Origin: an uncultured Ruminococcus sp.
GTDB taxonomy: Bacteria > Bacillota > Clostridia > Oscillospirales > Acutalibacteraceae
Length of the DNA: 13,506 nt
Assembly: GCA_951800855.1 (NCBI GenBank)
Contig: CATOLC010000012.1
Location: 1-13,506, forward strand
Reading direction: 5' to 3'
Below, piece after piece: positions 1 to 6,813 of this stretch; the stretch's first letter is position 1, and each line of letters opens with the position of its first letter. Under the pieces are notes generated by a model. The model ran no database searches and was not told the origin of the DNA. It worked only from the letters and a program-made list of their open reading frames with translations. The position numbers and the translations under genes are program-made.

Positions 1-26
1 GGAATCATTGTTGCTCCATTTGAAAT

Positions 27-278
27 CTACACACGTTCTACTTTGTTTGTAAGCCCTTCACTTAAGTTATATGACAGGGTGTCATCATCTTTTATGACTG
101 GGATATTTAAAGTTTTGGTTTGTTCATTATAATTATTATCATCTATCGTAATTTCTGCGGCGCTTACCACACTGCTATTTGGCACCACGCTGGGAAGAAC
201 CCCCATAAAACCTACGCCTAAAACCATAGCTGCGCTGATTTTAGCGACTAAACCCATTTTCTTTTTTTCAAAATTCAT
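27..278 (-). CDS. Short secreted protein, probably truncated by an in-frame amber stop
   Basis: 83 residues. I start at the ATG ending at 278 because AAGGAGAG sits 6 bases upstream; a longer reading upstream to 347 has no ribosome site and would overlap the promoter. Residues 1-41 look like a Sec signal peptide: Lys-rich start (NFEKKK), hydrophobic core (LVAKISAAMVLGVGFMGVL), and a likely signal peptidase site after VSAA. The remaining ~42 residues (ITIDDNN..., ending NKVERV) are acidic and Asn-rich, with no domain I recognise. The frame ends in TAG at 27-29, but the same frame continues open to the window edge as ISNGATMIP, which reads like ordinary protein. The gene may therefore be the 5' part of a longer cell-surface protein broken by a nonsense change. 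It could equally be a genuine small secreted peptide. Function unknown. Confidence 0.55.
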   Translation of the reverse strand: MNFEKKKMGLVAKISAAMVLGVGFMGVLPSVVPNSSVVSAAEITIDDNNYNEQTKTLNIPVIKDDDTLSYNLSEGLTNKVERV

Positions 279-331
279 AATTTCTCTCCTTTTAATAATT
301 TTTAAAATCCAGGCCTGATTTTTTACTGCTA

Positions 332-360
332 ATTTTAACACACTCAAAAATAAAAGTCAA
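332..360 (-). promoter_or_regulatory. Sigma-A promoter for the secreted-protein gene
   Basis: On the minus strand TTGACT (355-360) is followed after 17 bases by TAAAAT (332-337), with a TG one base before the -10 (extended -10). Between this -10 and the ribosome site lies the palindrome CAGGCCTG (310-317), placed just after the expected start of transcription, where a repressor could bind; that role is a guess. Confidence 0.6.
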
Positions 361-630
361 TATATTTATAATCTTGCAGTGCAGGAAGCTAAAATACAAA
401 GAGCACAAGAGCAAAAAAAGGACAAAAATGGAGGTGTTTTGTAGTATATATGCCATTATTTAGCCTGTTTTATTCGCAAATTTACCCTGTTTCTAAATCT
501 TTAGACATGATTTTTTATTCTCTTTATATCTTTCCTTTCGCTGTCTTTTGCCTTCCATCTTTTTAGCTTTGCCATATGTTTTTATTTCTAAATAAAAATA
601 AGTAAAATTATATTACTAAAAACTTAGTGC
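361..630. other. Gap with possible decayed coding remnants
   Basis: No convincing gene. On the plus strand 361-444 reads without interruption as YIYNLAVQEAKIQRAQEQKK then DKNGGVL and TAG, which looks like the C-terminal end of a Lys/Gln-rich helical protein with no start or ribosome site. On the minus strand 501-575 encodes a 24-residue Lys/Arg-rich peptide (MAKLKRWKAKDSERK...) that also lacks a Shine-Dalgarno site. Both may be debris of former genes. The rest is AT-rich and featureless. Confidence 0.25.
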
Positions 631-660
631 AAAAAATTAAGGCAGCTTTTTGCTGCCTTT
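631..660 (-). terminator. Rho-independent terminator after the mecA-like gene
   Basis: Perfect 8-bp stem AAGGCAGC/GCTGCCTT (639-646 with 652-659) around a 5-base loop. Read on the minus strand the stem is followed by TTAATTTTTTGC, a good U-tract. It lies about 60 bases after the stop codon at 718. Confidence 0.8.
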
Positions 661-717
661 AAGTTAATTAGGAAAAATTTATGTCTTTTTTATCTAAAAA
701 AACCTAACGGGAATCTT

Positions 718-1305
718 CTATCCCCGGCGCAGCACTGCACTGCCTCCGCTATGTATAAGTTTCCCAAATTCATGTAAATTTGCTTCAAGAATTCTGCTGT
801 ACTCAACCTCACTTCCATATTCATTCAAAATCACAGAAACCGATTGTGGAATAATAGCTCCAGTAGGATACAGTAAAACAAAATATGTATTATTCATATC
901 AAAAATCATACTTGATTTAATACCGGTCTCCTGCATTTTTTCTATTTTTTCACATACTTCCAGCAAATCATCTATTTTGTCAAATTTATATATGTAAGAT
1001 TCTAAATTTTCTGTTTCATATGTAATAAGTTCCTCATTTTCACCTTTATTTTTGCCCTTTTTCTCTGGTGACAAAGTAAATATTATTACACATCCTGAAC
1101 CCTGTGGCATTGTTTCAATTGAAAGTTTGCTTTCATCTACAGAAAAACCTGTTTTAAATTTGGCCAAGGCTAAAAGTTTAGCAATAAGCACTTTAAATTT
1201 TTGATTTTTCCAGGAAACTTTATCATATGTCAACTCTAGGGAATTCATATCTTGTTCCTCTAGCATTATCATTAATTTCTTTTCATCTATTCTCTCAATT
1301 ATCAA
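718..1305 (-). CDS. mecA: MecA-family adaptor protein
   Basis: 195 residues. Probable MecA/NegR-family adaptor, which in Bacillus links substrates such as ComK to the ClpC-ClpP protease in the cytoplasm. The N-terminus MIIERIDEKKLMIML matches the usual opening of the family (IERI plus strand). A Lys/Glu-rich linker (about residues 81-93, KKGKNKGENEE) separates it from a C-terminal alpha/beta domain (about 103-190). That domain has the family-like pattern of FDKIDDLLEVCEKI, a YFVLLYP strand, and L-NEYGSEVEYS...HEFGK near the end. Start codon is TTG, chosen because AAGGGGGG lies 8 bases upstream and the family's N-terminus begins exactly there. The gene is monocistronic with its own sigma-A promoter and terminator. 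No comK or clpC is visible nearby, so the substrate is unknown. Family call is from motif memory. Confidence 0.72.
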   Translation of the reverse strand: MIIERIDEKKLMIMLEEQDMNSLELTYDKVSWKNQKFKVLIAKLLALAKFKTGFSVDESKLSIETMPQGSGCVIIFTLSPEKKGKNKGENEELITYETENLESYIYKFDKIDDLLEVCEKIEKMQETGIKSSMIFDMNNTYFVLLYPTGAIIPQSVSVILNEYGSEVEYSRILEANLHEFGKLIHSGGSAVLRRG

Positions 1306-1352
1306 AATAGATCCCCCCCTTAAAACATATCTATATAAGCTCTACATTTTAT

Positions 1353-1381
1353 ATAATACTATATTTTTATGCATTTTGCAA
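1353..1381 (-). promoter_or_regulatory. Sigma-A promoter of the mecA-like gene
   Basis: Minus strand TTGCAA (1376-1381), 17-base spacer, TATTAT (1353-1358). The -10 matches consensus at 5 of 6 positions and the -35 at 4 of 6. It lies about 50 bases upstream of the TTG start. Confidence 0.55.
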
Positions 1382-1450
1382 GGGTAAAATCTATTTTTCA
1401 AAAAATTAATGTTTATTTTTTCTAGTCTTTGTAAAAAGTACATATTTTTG

Positions 1451-2791
1451 TCACGGACTATCTACAATATTTACTATTGCAGCCCATGTCAAAGGTCCGA
1501 CTGAGCCATTAACCGGCAAACTGTTTTGTGACTGCACAACTCGTACTGCGTTTTCCGTTGGGCCATCAAATGTTCCAGTAACCTCAACAGAAGGTATACT
1601 TGGATTTTTTTGGGCCGCCTGCTGTAATAGCCTCTGAAGTGTTGAAATATCGTCCCCAGAAGACCCTGGAGTTAAAATTATACCAGGATAAATTTTTTCA
1701 CTATCTGAAACATACTGCTGTTTTAGTTTCTGAACAGTGTTATTATATACCTCCAGGACTTTGTTCCACGTCATTCTGTCAATCTCGCCATTGGCTTCAA
1801 GTCCATATTTTTGCTGAAATGCAATAACTGAATTTTTCATATTCTGATCGAATACCCCGTTAAGAACAACCTGAGGTATCTGTGGGTCAACAAAGGATAT
1901 AAGTGCCAAATAATATTGTGCAAAAGCAACATTCGTACCCGTATCTCCTTCGCGTAGAACTGCCGAATACAATGGTGCTGCCTCTTCGGGAGAAATGCCC
2001 TCCGAGGAAAGTTCGGCCAATTTTTTTACACTATTATATATAAACTTAATCTTATACCAAGTGTTTTTTCCTACAATTCCGTCTACTGTCAGATTGAATA
2101 TTTTCTGAAACTCCTTTACCGCATCCTCCGTTTGAACATTAAAAATCCCATCGGTTACTGGAATTTTGGGTATTGCTGGATAATTGTCGCTTATTCTGTT
2201 TAGCTGCCTTTGTATTGTTCGGACTTCCTCTCCATAACTACCTAATTTTAAAAGAATTTCGGGATATGAAGGTACATTTTCTGCCATTGGGGCATCATAA
2301 ACTATATTTATATCGTCTCCGTAATAATACTGTAGTATCTGATAAGGGAACATCCCTTGTTCTGCAAGGTCTACACTGCCCCATTGAGATAACCCCTCGC
2401 ATGTTACAGTCGTTCCGTTGCAATACTGTGTAAAATACGGCTCTACACTTCCCTGTTTTACTACATAATCATTAAATAGCTCATCTACAAGCTTTACTAT
2501 ATTATCAAACAAATCACGATTTTCTACATACTTTTGATCATATCTGGTGGAACTTGTTATGTCAAAATCGTATCCTTTACTTCTATACCATTCTGTATAA
2601 ACTCTGTTCAGTGCAAAAGACACCTGTGCTAATATATTTGCCCTTAATGCACTATCCGGCCAGGTTGGATATATCTCGCTCGAAGCAACATTTTTTATAT
2701 AGTCTACAAAAGGTACAGTTATATTCCTTGCAGGCTCATCTGGATCTCCCAAATGCACCGTTATATTTTCCGGAATTATTGGCGTCGCCAT
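1451..2791 (-). CDS. SpoIID-like domain protein with three peptidoglycan-binding domains
   Basis: 446 residues. Residues about 26-160 resemble the SpoIID/LytB fold: VPFVDYIKNVASSEIYPTWP (E39 aligns with the conserved acidic residue in SpoIID EMP motifs), ALRANILAQVSFALNRVYTEW, then GLSQWGSVDLAEQGMFPYQI and LQYYYG, the GMSQWGA-type signature. SpoIID is a lytic transglycosylase acting on denuded glycan during engulfment; activity here is inferred. Three PG_binding_1 repeats follow at about 181-250, 276-348 and 373-440, each with the L-x-G-x-x-G-xx-V/I...LQ...DG-F...T..AV..FQ...DG-VG..TW pattern. There is no signal peptide or membrane segment, odd for a wall-binding protein. Start ATG has AAGGTGAG upstream. 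It lies downstream of the Cna-B-like gene on the same strand (153-base gap), suggesting a shared job, possibly in spore envelope assembly. Confidence 0.82.
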   Translation of the reverse strand: MATPIIPENITVHLGDPDEPARNITVPFVDYIKNVASSEIYPTWPDSALRANILAQVSFALNRVYTEWYRSKGYDFDITSSTRYDQKYVENRDLFDNIVKLVDELFNDYVVKQGSVEPYFTQYCNGTTVTCEGLSQWGSVDLAEQGMFPYQILQYYYGDDINIVYDAPMAENVPSYPEILLKLGSYGEEVRTIQRQLNRISDNYPAIPKIPVTDGIFNVQTEDAVKEFQKIFNLTVDGIVGKNTWYKIKFIYNSVKKLAELSSEGISPEEAAPLYSAVLREGDTGTNVAFAQYYLALISFVDPQIPQVVLNGVFDQNMKNSVIAFQQKYGLEANGEIDRMTWNKVLEVYNNTVQKLKQQYVSDSEKIYPGIILTPGSSGDDISTLQRLLQQAAQKNPSIPSVEVTGTFDGPTENAVRVVQSQNSLPVNGSVGPLTWAAIVNIVDSP

Positions 2792-2944
2792 AATATCATC
2801 TCACCTTTCTCCAAACCCCGATTTCTAATCTTAATAACATAAATTGAAAAATATTTTCTAATCTTTATCTATTTATTTTTGATAAACAATATAAAAATAA
2901 AGAAAAAATATTTTAGAATAAGTAAAAAGAAAAAACTACATTTT

Positions 2945-3559
2945 TTATTGTAAAATTACCCTTACAGGCTGTATTGTCTTTATTCCCTGAAAGATTTGTA
3001 CCGACGGTGCCGTGTCTATTTCATCCTGATTATACTTTGCAGAAAAGTTATAATTTGAATAAGGAAGAATCTTAGACGGTTGTTCAGAAAGTCCTCTGGA
3101 AGGTGCTGGTAACTTTATATCATCTATAATTCCGCTTTCATCAGTAACGCCTTCAAAAAATATTTTCTCCATATCAGAAAAATCCTTGCTTACAATTACT
3201 TTAACTCCCTCTATTGGCAAAGATTGGTTCCCTGCAAATGCCTGTACTTTTAAGTATCCATATTCTTTATTTTTATCCATAAAATCCTGGTAAGTATTAC
3301 TTCCAGATTCATCGGTTACTCCCTCAGAATCCTCCGGAAAAGAAGTATATTGTGCCTTGTTTTCCGTTGGTACACTGCCCTGACCTAAAGTATTATTTTC
3401 TCCTTCATTTTGGTTTTCGCCCTTACTTACTTCAGAGCTAAGCTTATTAACTAAAGCTTCAGGTTCCGGTGTTTCTTTAGCCTTAACTTCAAGTCCTGCC
3501 ATTCTCATAAGATCATTTTTATACTTTTCAACCATATTTTTAAACTCATTTTTATCCAT
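2945..3559 (-). CDS. Leaderless protein with C-terminal Cna-B/carboxypeptidase-regulatory-like domain
   Basis: 204 residues, ATG with GGAGGG 8 bases upstream. Residues 1-22 (MDKNEFKNMVEKYKNDLMRM) form a probable amphipathic helix. Residues about 27-100 are a low-complexity acidic linker rich in E, N, S and T. From about 101 the sequence has the beta-rich pattern of a Cna-B or regulatory-like (prealbumin-like) domain: GYLKVQAFAG, P-I-EGVKVIVSK, EGVTDESGIIDDIKLPAP, YNFSAKY, and a final VRVIL strand. The octapeptide EGVTDESG occurs twice (79-86 and 136-143). No signal peptide, no membrane segment and no LPxTG anchor, so sortase-type surface display is unlikely. It precedes the SpoIID-like/PG-binding gene, which is also leaderless. 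No enzymatic role is visible; a structural or scaffold function is the best guess. Confidence 0.6.
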   Translation of the reverse strand: MDKNEFKNMVEKYKNDLMRMAGLEVKAKETPEPEALVNKLSSEVSKGENQNEGENNTLGQGSVPTENKAQYTSFPEDSEGVTDESGSNTYQDFMDKNKEYGYLKVQAFAGNQSLPIEGVKVIVSKDFSDMEKIFFEGVTDESGIIDDIKLPAPSRGLSEQPSKILPYSNYNFSAKYNQDEIDTAPSVQIFQGIKTIQPVRVILQ

Positions 3560-3636
3560 ACTTAAGTCCCTCCATAGCTTTTAGGGTATTAATAATCCCG
3601 CATCAATATTATTAATATTAATCTGTTTATGGAAAA

Positions 3637-3655
3637 ATGATTAAATAATAATCAT
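3637..3655. promoter_or_regulatory. Inverted repeat in a divergent intergenic region
   Basis: Perfect 7-bp arms ATGATTA and TAATCAT separated by 5 bases, in the 186-bp gap between the divergent Cna-B-like gene and the PH-domain operon. It could be an operator, but such dyads arise easily in AT-rich DNA. No convincing sigma-A promoter was found in this gap for either direction. Confidence 0.25.
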
Positions 3656-3745
3656 ATATATGGATTTTCGACTAATAATAAAAATCAAAAGTCTGAACGC
3701 AGCATATATTTTAAGCAAATCTATTACAATAATTAGGAGATTTTT

Positions 3746-4186
3746 ATGCATATAATCAGACCCTCATATTTATATTTCGTTATACAGACCCTATTTCATT
3801 CGTTGTTTTTTAGTGCCATTTCAATGATAATTTCATTTTTTTTAAAACAGTATGTAATTTTCCCTTTCTATTTATATGTTTTTATAATTTCACCATACTT
3901 TTTCACAATATTTATATACCGTCCCTTAAAATTTAAAAACACTCTCTATAAAATAAAAAAATCTTCCATCCAGATAGAGTCTGGAGTTCTTTTCCGGTAT
4001 AAATTATATGTTCCTTACTATGCTATAAAATATATGTCAAATAAATGCAATATCTTACAAAAATTTTTCGGCGTGCAAACTTTAACCCTATACACAGTAA
4101 GTGGCCATAATTCAATAAAAAATATAAATTTCCCCTTAGCAAGCGTAATTCGTCATAAAATATGGAGTGCAAAAGAGGAGAAATAA
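3746..4186 (+). CDS. PH-domain membrane protein, YdbS-like
   Basis: 146 residues, ATG with AGGAG 6 bases upstream. Two hydrophobic segments at about 13-33 and 40-59 are followed by a bacterial PH (bPH_2) domain at about 64-136. The domain shows the typical strand pattern: YKIKKSSIQIESGVLFRYK, then YVPYYAIKYMSNKCNILQKFFGVQTLTLYT. This is the organisation of YdbS, which in Bacillus is encoded beside YdbT and is linked to membrane/envelope stress and bacteriocin resistance. The next gene starts 2 bases after this stop and has the YdbT organisation, so the two likely form one membrane complex. The biochemical role of the family is not well defined. The region is visibly richer in A and T than its neighbours. 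Confidence 0.72.
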   Translation: MHIIRPSYLYFVIQTLFHSLFFSAISMIISFFLKQYVIFPFYLYVFIISPYFFTIFIYRPLKFKNTLYKIKKSSIQIESGVLFRYKLYVPYYAIKYMSNKCNILQKFFGVQTLTLYTVSGHNSIKNINFPLASVIRHKIWSAKEEK

Positions 4187-4188
4187 AT

Positions 4189-5568
4189 TTGAAAATAAAA
4201 AATAAAAAATTCCATATATATAATTTTATTTACAGTATAAAAAATTTAACTTATATATTTTCTTTTCCTCTAATTTTAGTCTTTATTTTAGGAAATATTC
4301 CTATTTTTTCTACCATTTCATACCTTATCTATTTTTATGTTACTTCCATTTTAATTTTTTCTATAGTATTATGTATAAAACTTTTAATTCATATAAACAA
4401 AACTGTATACATTAGAAATACGCAGGTTAAAATAAAGTCGGGCATAATAAATAAAAAAACTATATTTATTAATCTAAACAATATCTCTTCTTTGTTTTTT
4501 AAACAATCTTTAATTAATAGAATTTTAAAAATATATGATACTTTATTCGTTTTTCCCGTCAAAATTTATAATCTAAAAAATGGTATTTTTCTTAACAAAA
4601 GTCAAATTCAAAGTCTGAAAAATTCAATAGTAGGAAAAGATAAAATATTAATATTTTCTAAAATAAAATTTTATGATTTTATTATACTATTATTTTCATA
4701 TAATAATGTTTTTTCGTTTCTAATTCTGGTGTTTTCTATTTCAAAAAAATTTCAAAAAATTTTGGAAGCAGGACCATATATAAAAATATTTTTTTTATTA
4801 TCTAAACTTCCACTTTTATATATTATAATATTGTCAATTTTAGTGGTTTTCCTCATAATAACAATGAAATTCGCAGGACTATATTCAGAAATGTCTAATG
4901 ATAAGATTATTATAAGAAGTGGAATTTTCCTTTCCTCAGAAATCATAATACCTCATTCACAAATATCTGCATTATCATTTAAAACTAATCCTATAAATAT
5001 AATAGTTCAAAAAAAAATTATGTACATTCACTCTAATAAAAACAAATTCAATAAAGGCATCTCAATTTTAGGCGTTATACCTTTAAACAAATGTGCATTT
5101 GATAAAGTGTATCCCTTAGGAAAAGAACTGTTTAAAATCCGACCTAACAAAAAATCTTTTTTTAGTTATCTTTATTTTCCTATTTTATCATATATATTTG
5201 CTTTGGGAATTTACATTCTTTTATTTGGATTTATTACTAAAATCGTAACCTTTCTATTAACTCTAATCACTCTTACATGGCTGTTTATTCGGATTTACTC
5301 CTTCAAAAATGCAAATTTAACACTAACCGCTGCTTCTATTTCAATCTCAAGCTATAAAAGCTTTTATTTCTATGAAGCTATAATTCCAAGAGTTCACATC
5401 AAAAAGCTTAAAATTAGTCAATCTCCACTGCAAATTCTATCTAAAAGATGCAATGTCCATATTTATTCATCCTCAGATATAAAAGAAATTTTTAAAATAA
5501 AACATTTAAATGTAAAAAATGTTGAAAATCTAGTTGAAACTCTTGAAAACTCACATATAAATTATTAA
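4189..5568 (+). CDS. Multi-pass membrane protein with three PH domains, YdbT-like
   Basis: 459 residues from a TTG start at 4189. I prefer this to the in-frame ATG at 4162 because GAGGAG, inside the end of the upstream gene, sits 8 bases before the TTG, giving translational coupling; the ATG has no such site. Hydrophobic segments occur near residues 22-37, 42-65, 163-185, 199-226 and 327-370. Three bPH_2-like repeats follow membrane segments: about 75-125 (YIRNTQVKIKSGIINKKTIF), 235-310 (NDKIIIRSGIFLSSEIIIPH), and 377-450 (AASISISSYKSFYFYEAIIP). Each has the xIxIxSG...P...I..L strand pattern. The YdbT family has this architecture and length. No catalytic motif is visible. It ends 34 bases before the convergent mtnN stop codon, with no clear terminator. 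Confidence 0.75.
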   Translation: MKIKNKKFHIYNFIYSIKNLTYIFSFPLILVFILGNIPIFSTISYLIYFYVTSILIFSIVLCIKLLIHINKTVYIRNTQVKIKSGIINKKTIFINLNNISSLFFKQSLINRILKIYDTLFVFPVKIYNLKNGIFLNKSQIQSLKNSIVGKDKILIFSKIKFYDFIILLFSYNNVFSFLILVFSISKKFQKILEAGPYIKIFFLLSKLPLLYIIILSILVVFLIITMKFAGLYSEMSNDKIIIRSGIFLSSEIIIPHSQISALSFKTNPINIIVQKKIMYIHSNKNKFNKGISILGVIPLNKCAFDKVYPLGKELFKIRPNKKSFFSYLYFPILSYIFALGIYILLFGFITKIVTFLLTLITLTWLFIRIYSFKNANLTLTAASISISSYKSFYFYEAIIPRVHIKKLKISQSPLQILSKRCNVHIYSSSDIKEIFKIKHLNVKNVENLVETLENSHINY

Positions 5569-5602
5569 TTATGCAAATAATATGTTATTCAATTACAATT
5601 GA

Positions 5603-6292
5603 TTACAGTTTTGAGATAGTTTTTTCGACTAACTTATTTATTATTTGTGGGTATTCGACATAAAACTTTTCAAAATCATCAGCAGCCGAACCATCTGCTT
5701 TGTCAGAAATAACTTTTAAAGTCCCAAATTCCACTTTATTTATAAAACAAACTTGACCTATACTTCCACATTCCATCTCGCATGCCAAGCCATTGAACTC
5801 TCTTTCAAGATATCTCGCTTGCATTTGTTCGCATAAAAAGCTGTCGCCTGTAAGCACATTCCCCAAATGACTTCTTATATTAAGCTCTTTTGAAGTTTTT
5901 TCCATAATATTTATAAGTTTACTGCTGCACGGTATTTCACGCTGAGCAAACCCACTTATTTGCCCTTTCTTTTTATCACCAAATACAGAAATATCATAAT
6001 CATATTGAATAACATTTGTCGCAATTGCTATGTCGTTAACATTTATTTTTTCTCCTATTCCGCCTGCCATTCCAACATTTATAATATATTCAGGTTCATA
6101 TCTAAGTATCATTGTCTGAGCACACATAGCAGCATATACCTTTCCTACTCCACTTAAGGCTAGTACACACTCTTTTCCAGCATATTCACCTTTTATAAAC
6201 TTATTTGACGAAATTTTTTCTTCTGCAATTGAAATAAATGACTCTTTGATGCCCGAAATTTCTTCTTCCATAGCACAAATAATTCCTATCAT
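5603..6292 (-). CDS. mtnN: 5'-methylthioadenosine/S-adenosylhomocysteine nucleosidase
   Basis: 229 residues, the usual length for MtnN (Pfs). The enzyme hydrolyses methylthioadenosine and S-adenosylhomocysteine to adenine plus methylthioribose or S-ribosylhomocysteine, in the cytosol; this clears inhibitors of methylation and feeds methionine salvage and, where luxS exists, AI-2 synthesis. Key parts are visible: MIGIICAMEEEI at the N-terminus (E11 equals catalytic E12 of the E. coli enzyme), SGVGKVYAA, INVGMAGGI, the CEMECGS substrate-binding motif (E172, E174; usual form VEMEGAA), and ISDKAD with catalytic D197. ATG start has AAAGGAG 9 bases upstream. Stands alone on the minus strand, convergent with the PH operon and divergent from the small Asn-rich gene. 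Confidence 0.95.
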   Translation of the reverse strand: MIGIICAMEEEISGIKESFISIAEEKISSNKFIKGEYAGKECVLALSGVGKVYAAMCAQTMILRYEPEYIINVGMAGGIGEKINVNDIAIATNVIQYDYDISVFGDKKKGQISGFAQREIPCSSKLINIMEKTSKELNIRSHLGNVLTGDSFLCEQMQARYLEREFNGLACEMECGSIGQVCFINKVEFGTLKVISDKADGSAADDFEKFYVEYPQIINKLVEKTISKL

Positions 6293-6360
6293 CCGTGTAA
6301 TCTCCTTTTTTTAGTTTTATCTTACCATAAATAAACAAATATAAAAATCTTATTTACATA

Positions 6361-6390
6361 TGAATAAATACCTTATATGTGTAAATACTA
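6361..6390 (+). promoter_or_regulatory. Sigma-G/sigma-F type forespore promoter
   Basis: TGAATA (6361-6366), a 17-base spacer, then AATACTA (6384-6390). The Bacillus sigma-G consensus is TGAATA-N17/18-CATACTA, so this matches 12 of 13 element positions. Predicted transcription start is near 6397, just before the ribosome site GGAGGTG, giving a very short leader. Function as a forespore promoter is inferred from the match. Confidence 0.65.
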
Positions 6391-6411
6391 GATAACATGG
6401 AGGTGACAAAA

Positions 6412-6528
6412 ATGGGAAATAATGAATCTAACAAAAATCAAAATAAGAATCAAAACAAAAACAGTAACCAGAACAAAACTAACAACTCGTCAAATAACAC
6501 CAACTCAAATGGATCTTCTTGCAAATAA
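6412..6528 (+). CDS. 38-residue Asn-rich small protein, probably spore-specific
   Basis: ATG is preceded by the strong ribosome site GGAGGTG with 6 bases between. The product begins MGNNESNKNQNKNQNK and ends NGSSCK. Sixteen of 38 residues are Asn, with 7 Ser, 5 Lys and 3 Gln, a run of N-K-N-Q alternation, and one Cys next to the C-terminus. There is no hydrophobic segment, so it should be a soluble, disordered, basic peptide. The sigma-G-like promoter at 6361-6390 and the terminator hairpins just after the stop make a complete small transcription unit, which supports a real gene. Expression in the forespore suggests a small spore protein, but it does not resemble alpha/beta- or gamma-type SASPs that I know. 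Most gene callers would miss it because of its length. Confidence 0.7.
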   Translation: MGNNESNKNQNKNQNKNSNQNKTNNSSNNTNSNGSSCK

Positions 6529-6547
6529 ATAAAGAAGTATCCGGAGC

Positions 6548-6576
6548 AATACCCTGGGAATTTCCCTTCGGTATTT
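6548..6576 (+). terminator. First hairpin after the Asn-rich gene
   Basis: Nested dyad: outer arms AATACC (6548-6553) and GGTATT (6570-6575), inner arms GGGA and TCCC around ATT. Only a short, interrupted T-run follows, so it may be a pausing or 3'-protecting stem rather than a full terminator. Confidence 0.4.
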
Positions 6577-6584
6577 AACATAAC

Positions 6585-6622
6585 AAAAAGCCCTTTAGGT
6601 ATATACGTCTAGAGGACTTTTT
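6585..6622. terminator. Bidirectional terminator
   Basis: AAAAAG (6585-6590) pairs with CTTTTT (6617-6622); inside, CCT pairs AGG and TAG pairs CTA, with one C-A mismatch, one wobble and a 10-base loop. A T-run ends the stem on both strands. It would stop the Asn-rich gene (+) and transcripts coming from the carboxypeptidase gene (-), whose stop is about 190 bases away. The stretch 6623-6813 between them holds nothing else that I can see. Confidence 0.7.
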
Positions 6623-6813
6623 GCGTTGGTATAATGAAATTTTTATTTTAATTAATACTATTCGAATTAAGTCTCTTTATTATTTACTAAACTTATATTT
6701 GTGGCACAAAACATGAAAATCTATTTTAAATAAATTTATAACCAATTAACTTATAAAAATACAGGAACTGTTTGGCTATAAAATTGTGTATTATTAAATA
6801 AAAACATAATTAT

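Noticed and set aside
501..575. Minus-strand 24-codon frame with ATG start
   Set aside because: No Shine-Dalgarno site and no recognisable product; kept only as possible debris in the gap description.
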